Source of the DNA: an uncultured Pelagibacteraceae bacterium
Lineage (GTDB): Bacteria; Pseudomonadota; Alphaproteobacteria; Pelagibacterales; Pelagibacteraceae
DNA: 64,000 nt
Assembly (NCBI GenBank): GCA_902532195.1
Contig: CACAHE010000003.1
Span: 47,307-111,306 of the forward strand
Reading direction: 5' to 3'
The notes beneath the pieces are model-generated. The model was not told the DNA's origin. It searched no databases and saw nothing but the letters and a program-made list of their open reading frames with translations. Numbering within the stretch: the first letter of the stretch is position 1; each line of letters starts with the position of its first letter. A program made the position numbers and the translations under genes. Of the stretch, positions 1 to 8,603 are shown piece after piece.

Positions 1-953
1 ATCAACCATGGATGAGGATAGGATGATAATCCACCAGGTTTTACTTCTTGTCTAAATCTATCTAATTCTTTTTCATTTATTCTTCCTTCAAGGAATGCTC
101 TAGCATACATACCAGGAGCACTATGACCTTGAAAATAAATTAGATCTCCACCAAATTTATTATTTTTTGCCCTCCAAAAATGATTCATTCCTACATCATA
201 AAGTGTTGCTGCAGATGCAAATGTACCAATATGTCCACCTAGTTCGGGATTTTTTTTATTTGCTCTCACTACCATTGCTGCAGCATTCCATCTTATTAAT
301 GATCGAATTTTTCTCTCCAAATTTTGATCTCCGGGGGATTTTTTTTCTGCTTCGGGTGATATTGTATTTATATAAGGAGTATTCCTCGAAAGAATTAAAT
401 CAGATCCTTGTTTATATGAATGCTCTATTAATTGTTTAATTATATATTGAGCTCTATGTTTTCCATCTCTCTCTAAGACTGCTGATAAAGACTCCAGCCA
501 TTCTTTAGTTTCAATTGGGTCAATATCTTTTCCGTTTTTTATTTCTATTCTTTTTTCGATAGTTTTACTTTCTTTAGTTTTAATAATTTCTGTTTCTGTA
601 TTTTCCTTAAGAATTAAAGTTTCTTCAGCTTCTTTTATAATTTTTTCTGTATCTGAAGGTATTTTTTCAGGAGTATTATTTTCTTTTTCTGTTTCAATAT
701 TTTTTTTTACTTTAGTATTTACACCAGCTAAGGTTATAAGCAAATCACCTTTGGAGACTTTATCTCCTACCTTGACATTAACATTTTCCACTTTTCCATC
801 AAATGTTGAAGGGACTTCTACAGATGATTTGTCACTTTCTAATGTGACTATAGGATCATTTTTTTTAATATTCTCACCAGCTTTAACTAACACCTCAACT
901 ATTTCTACATTTTCAAAATCACCAATATCAGGAACAAATAATTTTTCAGCCAT
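1..953 (-). CDS. aceE: Pyruvate dehydrogenase E1 (AceE type) with N-terminal lipoyl domain, partial
   Basis: This is the first 317 codons of a gene that leaves the window on the left, starting at the ATG at 951-953. Residues 1-78 form a biotinyl/lipoyl domain with the modification motif ESDKSSVEVPS (lysine 42). Residues about 80-142 are a charged Glu/Lys/Thr linker. From about residue 145 it is the homodimeric E1p family: DPIETKEWLESL, RAQYIIKQL, ERKIRSLIRWNAAAMVVRA, ELGGHIGTFASAATLYDVG and GGDLIYFQGHSAPGMYARAFLEGR. E1p decarboxylates pyruvate with thiamine diphosphate and acetylates lipoyl groups in the pyruvate dehydrogenase complex. A lipoyl domain normally sits on E2p, so finding one on E1p is unusual. 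The reading frame is continuous across linker and core. The C-terminal part and the gene downstream cannot be seen. Confidence 0.93.
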   Translation of the reverse strand, partial: MAEKLFVPDIGDFENVEIVEVLVKAGENIKKNDPIVTLESDKSSVEVPSTFDGKVENVNVKVGDKVSKGDLLITLAGVNTKVKKNIETEKENNTPEKIPSDTEKIIKEAEETLILKENTETEIIKTKESKTIEKRIEIKNGKDIDPIETKEWLESLSAVLERDGKHRAQYIIKQLIEHSYKQGSDLILSRNTPYINTISPEAEKKSPGDQNLERKIRSLIRWNAAAMVVRANKKNPELGGHIGTFASAATLYDVGMNHFWRAKNNKFGGDLIYFQGHSAPGMYARAFLEGRINEKELDRFRQEVKPGGLSSYPHPWL

Positions 954-1196
954 AATTCAATTCAATAGTAAACATAACATTAATTTGATAGTCGATACAT
1001 TTTAAACATATTTATATCCTTTTTTCGTCATCGTTAAATGAGTAAATATAGACATGTTAACAAATTTTTTAATTAAAATTAAAGTTTTTAATAATAAACA
1101 AGACTTAGATGCTAAATTTTGGATACAAAGAGTTTTGTTAAAGAAAAAGTATAAATTAGTTTAATTTTTTAAACATTCATCTATATTAAATCATAT

Positions 1197-1273
1197 GGGC
1201 TGCTAGCTCAATTGGATAGAGCGCAGAGCTACGGACTCTGAGGTTGAGGGTTCAAGTCCTTCGCGGCCCACCA
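1197..1273 (+). tRNA. tRNA-Arg (anticodon ACG)
   Basis: A 77-nt cloverleaf. The acceptor stem GGGCTGC pairs with GCGGCCC (one G-U pair), the anticodon stem CAGAG/CTCTG encloses the loop CTACGGA (anticodon ACG), and the T arm is GAGGG-TTCAAGT-CCTTC. The discriminator A and an encoded CCA follow at 1270-1273. ACG is read as ICG after deamination and decodes CGU/CGC/CGA. The tRNA stands alone between aceE and a small membrane ORF. No integrase or direct repeat suggests use as an attachment site. Confidence 0.96.
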
Positions 1274-1284
1274 AGAAAGGAAAG

Positions 1285-1368
1285 ATGAAAGTTTCTTTAC
1301 AAAAATCTGTAATTTACTTTTTTTTATTAGTTATATTTGTATTGTTATTGATCACATTATTAATTTAA
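1285..1368 (+). CDS. Putative 27-residue single-span membrane peptide
   Basis: The ATG at 1285 is preceded by a good ribosome-binding site (AAGAAAGGAAAG). The 27 codons encode a short basic head (MKVSLQKS) followed by about 18 hydrophobic residues rich in Leu, Ile, Val and Phe, then TAA. The stop codon directly abuts the ATG of the downstream thioesterase at 1369, so translation could be coupled. I do not recognise the family. It could be a real small membrane protein or a leader peptide for the thioesterase gene. The support is the ribosome-binding site, the clean transmembrane composition and the exact abutment, and no homology was tested. Confidence 0.5.
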   Translation: MKVSLQKSVIYFFLLVIFVLLLITLLI

Positions 1369-1776
1369 ATGAATAAAAAATTTCAACAGATCAGCTTAAA
1401 ACCAGGTTTTATGAAACATAATGGTGGTTTATTTTTTCGTAAAATTTCAAACAAAAATTATGAATTTAAAACTAAAATAAATAAAAAACATTTAAATAGA
1501 GCTGGTATAACCCATGGAGGATATATAGCCTCAATTATAGATGCAGGTGCAGGAACGGGAGCTCATAGAGTTACAAATAATAAAGTATGTGTAACAATTT
1601 CATTAGATATAAAATTTATAGATTCAACCAAATTAGGTGATGAAATTATAGGAAATGTTTATATACAAAAAGTTACTAGGTCTTTAGTTTTTTTGGTTTG
1701 TAAACTAAAAAGTAATAAAAAAATAATTGCTACTGCTTCAGGAGTCTGGAAAAAAACAAATAAAGAATTTGCTTAA
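1369..1776 (+). CDS. PaaI-family hotdog thioesterase
   Basis: 135 residues, the usual size for a single hotdog-fold acyl-CoA thioesterase. The family signature is at residues 49-58 (HGGYIASIID): HGG forms the oxyanion-binding region and Asp58 lies in the hotdog helix where PaaI enzymes place their catalytic acid. The later strand VTISLDIKFIDSTKLGDEI matches the conserved hotdog beta-sheet. The substrate is probably an acyl- or aryl-CoA and cannot be read from the sequence. The gene directly follows the 27-residue ORF. Its stop codon shares the tetramer TTAA (1773-1776) with the stop of the convergent TRAP permease. Confidence 0.85.
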   Translation: MNKKFQQISLKPGFMKHNGGLFFRKISNKNYEFKTKINKKHLNRAGITHGGYIASIIDAGAGTGAHRVTNNKVCVTISLDIKFIDSTKLGDEIIGNVYIQKVTRSLVFLVCKLKSNKKIIATASGVWKKTNKEFA

Positions 1777-4097
1777 TTTGGTTTTCTTCTAAAATTTAAA
1801 TATCCAAAAATTGCAAACAAAATAAAAGCAATTGGGTAAACATAATTTTTGCTTGGTCTATCTAGATTTTCTACTTTTAACTCAGTAATAGAGTCGTCAA
1901 TTTCAAAACCAGATTTTTTTGCCAAACCATTCCATTTTAAATTATCAACTATAATTTGATTATCTTTTTTGATTAAAGTTAGCCCATATTTTTCCAAATT
2001 AAATTTTTGGTCAAATGTATTTTTATTTATTACAAACAATTTATACCTTTCGCCATATTCACTAAATCGAGTAATTTTTATATGAACATCTCTACTTTTT
2101 TCTAACTTAACTAAGTTAATTTTATTTAAATCTTTATATTCAAATTTAGGATAAAATTTATTTAAAATAAATTCTGGAGATAAAAAAGAAATTGATACAA
2201 CTAAAAAAATAATAGTTTCGTACCATCTGAGTTTATTGAAAAACCATCCTTGTGTAGCTGATGTGAAAATTAATATTCCTATTAAAGAAGTCACAATTAC
2301 TAGTAACGCATGCCAAATATTTTCAATTCCTATTAATAAAATCTCGTGGTTGAATAAAAAAACAATTGGGAGAATACCAGTTCTTAAACTATACCAGAAT
2401 GCCTGTACTCCAGTTCTAAGAGGATCTCCTCCTGAAATGCCTGCAGCTGCGTATGATGCTAGTCCAACGGGTGGTGTTACATCTGCCATCAAGCCAAAAT
2501 AAAATACAAACAAATGAACTGCTATAATTGGAAAAATAAATCCAGATGCGTTACCTACATCAACTAAAACCATTGACATAAGTGATGCAACAACTACATA
2601 ATTTGCCGTAGTTGGAAGTCCCATACCAAGCAATAAACATAGAATTATAGTTAATAATATTAGAATTATGACATTATCTTTTGCAACAGACTCTATAACA
2701 ATAATTAAATTTGTACTTAATCCTGTTGAGCCTACAGCTCCTACAATAACTCCTGCTGTTGCAATTGCAATACCAACTGCCACCATGTTTATAGCGCCTT
2801 TTTCAAAACCTACGACTGTTTGATTAAACCAAGTTTTTAATCCATCTCTAAAATTTGATTGTTTAATTAATATGTTTATTAAATTTACAGAAATTAATGC
2901 AATAGTTGCATAGAATATTGAATATGAAGCAGTAAGTCTTAGATAAACTAGCAAATAAATCAAAACAAAAATCGGAATTAAAAAATGTAAACCTGAAAGA
3001 AAAGTTTTTTTTAAATTTGGTACTTCCTTTTCATCCATTCCTTTTAGATTTAATTTTAATGCCTCTAGGTGTGAAATATAAAACAATGCAATGTAAGATA
3101 TCACTGCTGGTAAAAATGCGTGTTTAACTACCTCGAAGTATGTGACTCCTATAAAACTTGCCATAACAAAAGCTGCTGCTCCCATTACTGGAGGCATTAT
3201 TTGCCCATTAACCGAAGAAGAGACTTCAATTGCTCCTGCTTTTTCTTTTGAAAAGCCAGTTTTTTTCATTATCGGGATTGTAAAAGTGCCTGTGGTAACT
3301 GTATTCGCTACCGATGAGCCTGATATCATGCCTGTCATTCCTGATCCTAAAATTGCTGCTTTAGCTGGGCCACCTCTCATTTTTCCTACCATAGCAAAAG
3401 CTAAATCTAAAAAATATTGACCTCCTCCAGCAGTTTCTAGAAGCGCACCAAACAAAACAAACAAAAATATAAAATCAACAGAAACACCTATTGGAATTCC
3501 AAATATTGCTTCTTGATCAAACCATTGAAATCCTACTAATCTCTTTAAAGAAAGACCTCCATGTGAAATCATTTCTGGTGCATATTTTCCAAAATAAGAG
3601 AATAGCAAGAAACAGACTGCAATAATAACTAAAGGTATTCCAATTACCCTTCTAGTTGCTTCAAGTAGAATTAAAATTCCACATATTCCAATAATTAATT
3701 CTATTGGAAGAATAAAATTTTCACCTAAATTAATTTTTAATAGAATGCCTCCTCTATCTACTAATTGATCATAAAAAAAATAAATATAAAGACAGCAAAA
3801 AGTTCCTACTATACTTATAAAAATATCAAATATTGAAATTTTTTTGGATTTGGAAAAAGGAAATATTAGAAAAGCTAATAATAATGCAAATCCTAAATGA
3901 ATAGCTCTAGCGGGTAAACCTTTAAACATTCCAATATTAAACCAAAAAGGAAAGGGGGATGCATACCATAATTGAAATAAAGACCAAATTATTGCTATAG
4001 CAGCAACAATTTTTAAATGAAGACCTCCAAGATTCCTAGTAGGTGATAAATCTTCGTGAATTTTACTTTCAATTTTTGTATCTATATCTTTATTCAT
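1773..4097 (-). CDS. TRAP transporter permease, fused small and large subunits (DctQM, TAXI type) with C-terminal DUF3394-like domain
   Basis: 774 residues. An N-terminal group of helices corresponds to the small DctQ subunit and leads into the large DctM-type unit, with the typical segments GSGMTGMISGSSVANTVTTG, INGQIMPPVMGAAAF-like and GLPTTANYVVVASL. Residues about 640-750 are a soluble segment (SRDVHIKITRFSEYGERY, GLAKKSGFEIDD) resembling DUF3394, ending in one last transmembrane segment. Such fused permeases work with TAXI periplasmic receptors in sodium- or proton-coupled uptake of organic solutes. The receptor gene lies just upstream, but a strong terminator separates the two, so the permease depends on read-through or a weak promoter in the short leader. 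The substrate is unknown. Confidence 0.92.
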   Translation of the reverse strand: MNKDIDTKIESKIHEDLSPTRNLGGLHLKIVAAIAIIWSLFQLWYASPFPFWFNIGMFKGLPARAIHLGFALLLAFLIFPFSKSKKISIFDIFISIVGTFCCLYIYFFYDQLVDRGGILLKINLGENFILPIELIIGICGILILLEATRRVIGIPLVIIAVCFLLFSYFGKYAPEMISHGGLSLKRLVGFQWFDQEAIFGIPIGVSVDFIFLFVLFGALLETAGGGQYFLDLAFAMVGKMRGGPAKAAILGSGMTGMISGSSVANTVTTGTFTIPIMKKTGFSKEKAGAIEVSSSVNGQIMPPVMGAAAFVMASFIGVTYFEVVKHAFLPAVISYIALFYISHLEALKLNLKGMDEKEVPNLKKTFLSGLHFLIPIFVLIYLLVYLRLTASYSIFYATIALISVNLINILIKQSNFRDGLKTWFNQTVVGFEKGAINMVAVGIAIATAGVIVGAVGSTGLSTNLIIVIESVAKDNVIILILLTIILCLLLGMGLPTTANYVVVASLMSMVLVDVGNASGFIFPIIAVHLFVFYFGLMADVTPPVGLASYAAAGISGGDPLRTGVQAFWYSLRTGILPIVFLFNHEILLIGIENIWHALLVIVTSLIGILIFTSATQGWFFNKLRWYETIIFLVVSISFLSPEFILNKFYPKFEYKDLNKINLVKLEKSRDVHIKITRFSEYGERYKLFVINKNTFDQKFNLEKYGLTLIKKDNQIIVDNLKWNGLAKKSGFEIDDSITELKVENLDRPSKNYVYPIAFILFAIFGYLNFRRKPN

Positions 4098-4123
4098 TTA
4101 TATATAAGATGATACTTTACTAC

Positions 4124-4154
4124 AAAAAAAAGGCCCAATAAATATATTGGGCCT
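4124..4154 (-). terminator. Intrinsic terminator between TAXI receptor and permease genes
   Basis: A perfect 10-bp stem, AGGCCCAATA (4131-4140) with TATTGGGCCT (4145-4154), closes a 4-nt loop. On the minus strand it is followed by eight U residues (A-run at 4124-4131). It lies 24 bp after the receptor stop codon and its U-tract ends 26 nt before the permease start. It should make the receptor mRNA more abundant than the permease mRNA. Confidence 0.88.
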
Positions 4155-4178
4155 TTTAAATTAAATTAAGTATTTGGA

Positions 4179-5186
4179 TTACATTAACCCAGCTTCTTTA
4201 TAGTATTTAACTGCACCTGGATGTAATGGAGCAGATAAACCATCAGCTATCATATTTTTCTTTTCTAATGGTCCAAAAGCAGGATGTTGTTTTCTAAAAT
4301 CATCAAAGTTTTCAAAAACAGCTTTTGTAACTAAATAAACAAGCTCTTCAGGAACATCGGCACTTGTAACAACTGTAGCTTTTACACCAAAAGTTGTAAC
4401 ATCTTTCTTTTGTCCTGTGTAAGTTCCTTTAGGTATTGTTGCTGCAGCATAATAATCTGCACCATCAATAAGACCTTGAACTGGTCCACCTACTAAATTA
4501 ATTGGTAAAGCTTTAGCCCCACAAGTTGCTGCTTGTTCCATAGCTCCATTTGGAAATCCAACTGAATAACCAAAAGCATCTATTTTTCCATCACAAAGTG
4601 CTTTAACTTGCTCAGATGATGTTAATTCAGTTACTGATTTAAAATAACTATTACTAACACCCATTGCTTTCATAAGCTCTTCCATAGTTCCTCTTTGACC
4701 TGAACCTGGATTACCTATATTAACAACTTTTCCTTCAAGTCCTTTAAAGTCTTTTACTCTAGCTTTTTTTCTAGCCCAAATTTGGAAAGGTTCATTATGA
4801 ACTGAAAAAACAGCTCTTAAATTACCAAATTTTTTTCCTTCCCATTTGCTTGAACCATTATAAGCATGAAACTGCCAGTCTGATTGTGCTACACCAAATT
4901 GAAACTCACCATCTTTTATTTGGCCAATGTTATAATTAGACCCTCCAGTTGAAGGCGCTGTACATCTATATGCTTTATCAGTTGCACCTTTTTTTCTTCC
5001 ATGTTCCGCACTAGTCGCATATTTATGCAACATTTTGCAAATAGCATTTCCAGTTTGAAAGTATACGCCAGTCGGTCCACCGGTTCCTATCGTGAAAAAC
5101 TCTGCAGATTTTGCAACTGTAGAAAAAGACAACGTAGCTACAAAAAGCAATAGAGCGCTCGATAAGGAAGTAATTATTTTTCTCAT
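4179..5186 (-). CDS. TAXI-family TRAP transporter solute-binding receptor
   Basis: 335 residues with a signal peptide (hydrophobic stretch to about residue 24, likely cleavage after AKSA at 28). The mature protein starts with the TAXI motif FFTIGTGGPTGVYFQTGNAIC and contains NIGNPGSGQRGTMEELM and FGYSVGFPNGAMEQA, typical of the two-lobed periplasmic receptor. It should capture an organic anion or a similar small solute and deliver it to the DctQM permease encoded downstream. The ribosome-binding site AGAGGAG precedes the ATG. A candidate promoter with a Fur-family palindrome in its spacer lies immediately upstream, so expression may respond to iron or redox state. The substrate cannot be inferred. 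Confidence 0.93.
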   Translation of the reverse strand: MRKIITSLSSALLLFVATLSFSTVAKSAEFFTIGTGGPTGVYFQTGNAICKMLHKYATSAEHGRKKGATDKAYRCTAPSTGGSNYNIGQIKDGEFQFGVAQSDWQFHAYNGSSKWEGKKFGNLRAVFSVHNEPFQIWARKKARVKDFKGLEGKVVNIGNPGSGQRGTMEELMKAMGVSNSYFKSVTELTSSEQVKALCDGKIDAFGYSVGFPNGAMEQAATCGAKALPINLVGGPVQGLIDGADYYAAATIPKGTYTGQKKDVTTFGVKATVVTSADVPEELVYLVTKAVFENFDDFRKQHPAFGPLEKKNMIADGLSAPLHPGAVKYYKEAGLM

Positions 5187-5201
5187 ATTATTTCTCCTCT
5201 A

Positions 5202-5230
5202 CTATTATTATTTAGAACAATTCTAATCAA
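5202..5230 (-). promoter_or_regulatory. Candidate promoter of the TAXI receptor with embedded Irr/Fur-type operator
   Basis: On the minus strand -35 TTGATT (5230-5225), a 17-bp spacer and -10 TAATAG (5207-5202) are followed by AGAGGAG and the ATG at 5186. The spacer contains the 15-mer TTAGAACAATTCTAA (5212-5226, written on the plus strand), a 7-1-7 inverted repeat with six of seven positions symmetric. It resembles the iron-control element bound by alphaproteobacterial Irr. Its place between -35 and -10 fits repression. Two related copies lie near katG and irr in this window. Confidence 0.55.
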
Positions 5231-5257
5231 AACTTTGTGGTCGAGTCTATAAAAAAA

Positions 5258-6484
5258 TTAAGTTGATTCAACCCAGGCTTTTAATCTTTTTGTGCCTTCT
5301 ACTATTTTTGGTGCAAATTCATTTAATAAATTGTCATCTATACTTAAATTTTTAGGAATATTTTTCATAAATTCATCACCATTAAAATCAGTAAAACTTA
5401 TTCTTGCATACATTTTTTTTTCTGAAAAACCAAAGTCTGATCCTGGTAGTGCTGCAACCCCAGCTTTGTTCAACATATCTTTACACATATCTTCAGAAGT
5501 TTTGAATTTTTTATCCATAAATTCTGGCATTAAATAAAAACCCCCTTGTGGTTTGCTAATTAAAACTTTATTTGATCTTAAATTTTCATAAACATAATTC
5601 CCTACACTTTTTAAAATATTTTTTGAAATATTTAAGTATTCTGTATGATCATTTTTAAAAGCAGCAATTGCAGCATATTGTATTGGTGCACTAACAGATG
5701 TAAAAGTTTCGCTAGCTAAAACTTTTAAAGATTCTCTTAATTTAATAAATTGGTTTGGTATAACAAAATATCCCAGTCTCCATCCGCCTGCACCACACCA
5801 TTTGCTTAATCCATTGCTGACGATTGTTTGGTCAGGACAAAAATCAGATATAGATTGAAAATCTGATTCAAAGGTCAAATCAGAATAGATTTCATCTGAT
5901 AGTACTAAAATTTTATACTTTTTCACAACTTCACTTATTTCTTGAAGGTTTTTACAAACAAGTCCACATGGATTATTTGGAGAATTTAAAAAAAGTAAAT
6001 AATTTTTATTTTTATTTTTTGAAACAATATTTTCTATACTTTCTGCAGATGGAAACCAATTTCTTTCTCTAGAAGTTTCAATAAAATGATATTTATTTCT
6101 TCCTAAAATTGCTTGAGGTTTATATGAAACCCAACTTGGGGCTGGCAATAATACTTCGCCATCAAAAAGTATATGCAATAAAAACATGAGTTCTTTTGAT
6201 CCTGGTCCAATAATAATATTAGACTCATCATATTTATTTTGTTTTTTTTTTGATTCAAACTGAGCAATTGCATTTCTTAATTCTGGGAGTCCTTGCATTG
6301 GAAGATACTTGTTATGATGAGCATTTTTTTTTAGTTCCAAAATTACATCTTCTGGAACTTTAAAAGGAGATTGTCCAAACCCAAATTTAAATATTTCTTT
6401 TCCTTGTAATTCAAGGTCTTTGGATAACTCGTTAATTCTTAGAGTTGATGAAGGTTTTAAATTTTTTACTATTTCTTTAATCAT
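5258..6484 (-). CDS. Class I/II PLP-dependent aminotransferase
   Basis: 408 residues, fold type I. Recognisable are NSPNNPCG (from about 167, cofactor and substrate loop), SDEIYSD (196-202; Asp197 contacts the pyridine nitrogen, Tyr200 the cofactor oxygen), SNGLSKWCGAGGWRLGY with the Schiff-base lysine 228, and the C-terminal ARISF segment with the substrate-carboxylate arginine. The amino donor and acceptor cannot be assigned; aspartate or branched/aromatic substrates are possible. The ATG abuts the stop of the acetoacetyl-CoA synthetase gene with no gap, so the two are probably one transcript, and the TAXI transporter genes follow in the same direction. Confidence 0.88.
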   Translation of the reverse strand: MIKEIVKNLKPSSTLRINELSKDLELQGKEIFKFGFGQSPFKVPEDVILELKKNAHHNKYLPMQGLPELRNAIAQFESKKKQNKYDESNIIIGPGSKELMFLLHILFDGEVLLPAPSWVSYKPQAILGRNKYHFIETSRERNWFPSAESIENIVSKNKNKNYLLFLNSPNNPCGLVCKNLQEISEVVKKYKILVLSDEIYSDLTFESDFQSISDFCPDQTIVSNGLSKWCGAGGWRLGYFVIPNQFIKLRESLKVLASETFTSVSAPIQYAAIAAFKNDHTEYLNISKNILKSVGNYVYENLRSNKVLISKPQGGFYLMPEFMDKKFKTSEDMCKDMLNKAGVAALPGSDFGFSEKKMYARISFTDFNGDEFMKNIPKNLSIDDNLLNEFAPKIVEGTKRLKAWVEST

Positions 6485-8440
6485 TTAATTTTTTAATTCG
6501 CTCAAATCTTTATATTCCTTAAGTACTTCTGGATTTGCTAAAGCCTGAATATTTTTTATTTTATTTCCTTCAATTATATTTTTCACAGCTAATTCTACAA
6601 TCTTTCCATTTTTTGTTCTAGGAATATCAGAAACTTTTATAATTTTTGATGGAACGTGCCGTGGTGAAGCATTTAATCTTATAGCTTTTTTTATTTTTTC
6701 TATTAAATAATCACTCAATTCAAATTTTTTATCAATTACAACAAATAAAATAATTCTAATATCGTTATCCCAATTTTGCCCTACAACTATAGACTCTTTA
6801 ATTTCGTCAAATTTTTCAACTACAGAATAAATTTCAGATGTTCCCAATCTAACTCCTCCAGGATTTAATGTTGCATCCGAACGTCCATAAATTATGTATC
6901 CTCCATTATCTTTTCTTTCAGCATAATCGCCATGATGCCAAACTCCTTTAAACTTTTGAAAATATGCTTTTTTGTACTTAATATTATTTTTATCATTCCA
7001 GAACTTTTTTGGCATTGATGGAAATGCATTTTTGCAAATTAACTCTCCTTTTCTATTTTTAATTTTTTTTCCATAAATATTATAAACTCCAACATCCATT
7101 CCAAGACCATTATTTTGAATTTGTCCATTAATTACTGGACTATAAATATTTCCAAGCACAAAACATGAAACGATATCTGTTCCTCCTGAAATCGATGAAA
7201 GGTGTAAATTTTTTTTAATTTTTTTATATATATAATTGAAACAATCTTTTGATAAAGGAGATCCAGTTGAGCAAATAGTTTTTAATTTTTGTAATTTATA
7301 TTTTGACTTGATATTAATATTTAATTTTCTCAATGAGTCTAAATATTTAGCACTTACCCCAAAAAGACTAATTTTTTCTTTTTCAGCTATTCTTATTAAT
7401 AAATCTTTTTCCTTATACATAGGAAAACCATCAAATAATACTATTGAAGCTTGAGATGCTAAAGCACTAACTAACCAATTCCACATCATCCAACCACAAG
7501 TGGTGAAATAAAAAACATTATCTTTTGGCTTTATTTCGCAATGTAATTGATGTTCTTTCAAATGTTGAAGTAAAACACCGCCAGCTATATGGCATATACA
7601 TTTTGGCTTTCCAGTTGTTCCACTTGAATACAAAATTGCTAATTCATGATCAAAATCAAACTTGTTAAATAAAATTTTTATTGGTTTAATTTTATAAATT
7701 TCATTCCAAAAATAATATTTAATATTTTTAATCTTTTTGAATTTTAGATATTTTTTGCCAGGATAGTTTACTATTATAACTTTATTAATTGATTTAATTT
7801 TTTTTAAAATTATCGGTAATCTTTCAATTATATTTATCTCCTTTCCATTATAATAGTACCTGTCAGAAATAATTAAAACTTTAGGTTTGATTTGAGCAAA
7901 CCTTTCGATTACGCCATTTGCACCAAAATCTGGAGAACAAGAAGACCATATCGCCCCTAAAGAAGCTGTTGCTAAAAAACTTTCTACTGTCTCTGTAATA
8001 TTTGGTAAATATGCAGCAATCCTATCTCCTTTTTTTATATTTAATTTTTTAAATAGATTTATTAGTTTACTTACGTTTTCATTTAATTCTTTCCATGTTC
8101 TAATATTTTTATAACCGTTTTCACTTATAAATGTAATTGCTTTTGAATTTTCATTTTTTGAAAGTAGGTTTTCAGCAAAATTTATTTTTGAATTAATAAA
8201 AAATTTATTTTTAATAAGTTCTTTTTGAAATAAAAATTTATTTGTTTTAATACCTTTTACTTTGCAAAAATCCCATATTGAGGACCAAAAAAATTTTTTA
8301 TTTTTTATAGTCCATTCAAGTAATTTTGAGTAATTTTTTGTAACTTTATAATTTGACCTTTTAGACAAAAACTTTTCAAATCTGTATAAATTAGAGTTTT
8401 TCTTTAAATTACTTGACGCTTCCCATAATTTTTTATTCAT
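6485..8440 (-). CDS. Acetoacetyl-CoA synthetase (acetoacetate-CoA ligase)
   Basis: 651 residues of the ANL adenylate-forming superfamily. The N-terminal WSSIWDFC segment and the adenylation loop YSSGTTGKPKCICH (residues 271-284) followed by GGVLLQHLKEHQLHC match the acetoacetyl-CoA synthetase branch rather than acetyl-CoA synthetase. Later come FFTTCGWMMWNW, the GDYAERKDNGGYIIYGRSDATL hinge region, and PRTKNGKIVE with the catalytic lysine near the C terminus. It would activate acetoacetate with ATP and CoA in the cytoplasm, feeding ketone-body or leucine-type carbon into acetyl-CoA. It is the first gene of the unit with the aminotransferase. Divergent from the helicase operon across 163 bp. 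Confidence 0.88.
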   Translation of the reverse strand: MNKKLWEASSNLKKNSNLYRFEKFLSKRSNYKVTKNYSKLLEWTIKNKKFFWSSIWDFCKVKGIKTNKFLFQKELIKNKFFINSKINFAENLLSKNENSKAITFISENGYKNIRTWKELNENVSKLINLFKKLNIKKGDRIAAYLPNITETVESFLATASLGAIWSSCSPDFGANGVIERFAQIKPKVLIISDRYYYNGKEINIIERLPIILKKIKSINKVIIVNYPGKKYLKFKKIKNIKYYFWNEIYKIKPIKILFNKFDFDHELAILYSSGTTGKPKCICHIAGGVLLQHLKEHQLHCEIKPKDNVFYFTTCGWMMWNWLVSALASQASIVLFDGFPMYKEKDLLIRIAEKEKISLFGVSAKYLDSLRKLNINIKSKYKLQKLKTICSTGSPLSKDCFNYIYKKIKKNLHLSSISGGTDIVSCFVLGNIYSPVINGQIQNNGLGMDVGVYNIYGKKIKNRKGELICKNAFPSMPKKFWNDKNNIKYKKAYFQKFKGVWHHGDYAERKDNGGYIIYGRSDATLNPGGVRLGTSEIYSVVEKFDEIKESIVVGQNWDNDIRIILFVVIDKKFELSDYLIEKIKKAIRLNASPRHVPSKIIKVSDIPRTKNGKIVELAVKNIIEGNKIKNIQALANPEVLKEYKDLSELKN

Positions 8441-8544
8441 AAATAAAATATATTGAATTATTTGATTTTATGTTACTGTTCTTCTTACAAAAATACCAAA
8501 TGAGAACTTTTTACTTAATGATTCGGACTAGTTTTAGACTATCT

Positions 8545-8572
8545 TTGTTCTTTTAGCACAACAACATATAGT
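8545..8572 (+). promoter_or_regulatory. Possible promoter of the helicase-carD operon
   Basis: TTGTTC (8545-8550), a 16-bp spacer and TATAGT (8567-8572) lie 31 bp before the helicase ATG in the divergent intergenic region. The match to sigma-70 elements is moderate, and AT-rich DNA yields many such matches by chance. Confidence 0.35.
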
Positions 8573-8603
8573 AGAAAAAAAAAACAATATACCAAAGATA
8601 GAA

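Noticed and set aside
1054-1164. 36-residue ORF starting MLTNFLIKIKVFNNKQ
   Set aside because: No ribosome-binding site and no family resemblance; in AT-rich DNA such a frame is expected by chance.
1197-1273. tRNA-Arg as an integration site
   Set aside because: No integrase, direct repeat or foreign cargo follows; neighbours are housekeeping genes.
3142-3420. Plus-strand ORFs opposite the TRAP permease, KatG, PNPase and IF-2 genes
   Set aside because: They are antisense shadows of well-supported proteins, with no start signals or recognisable domains.
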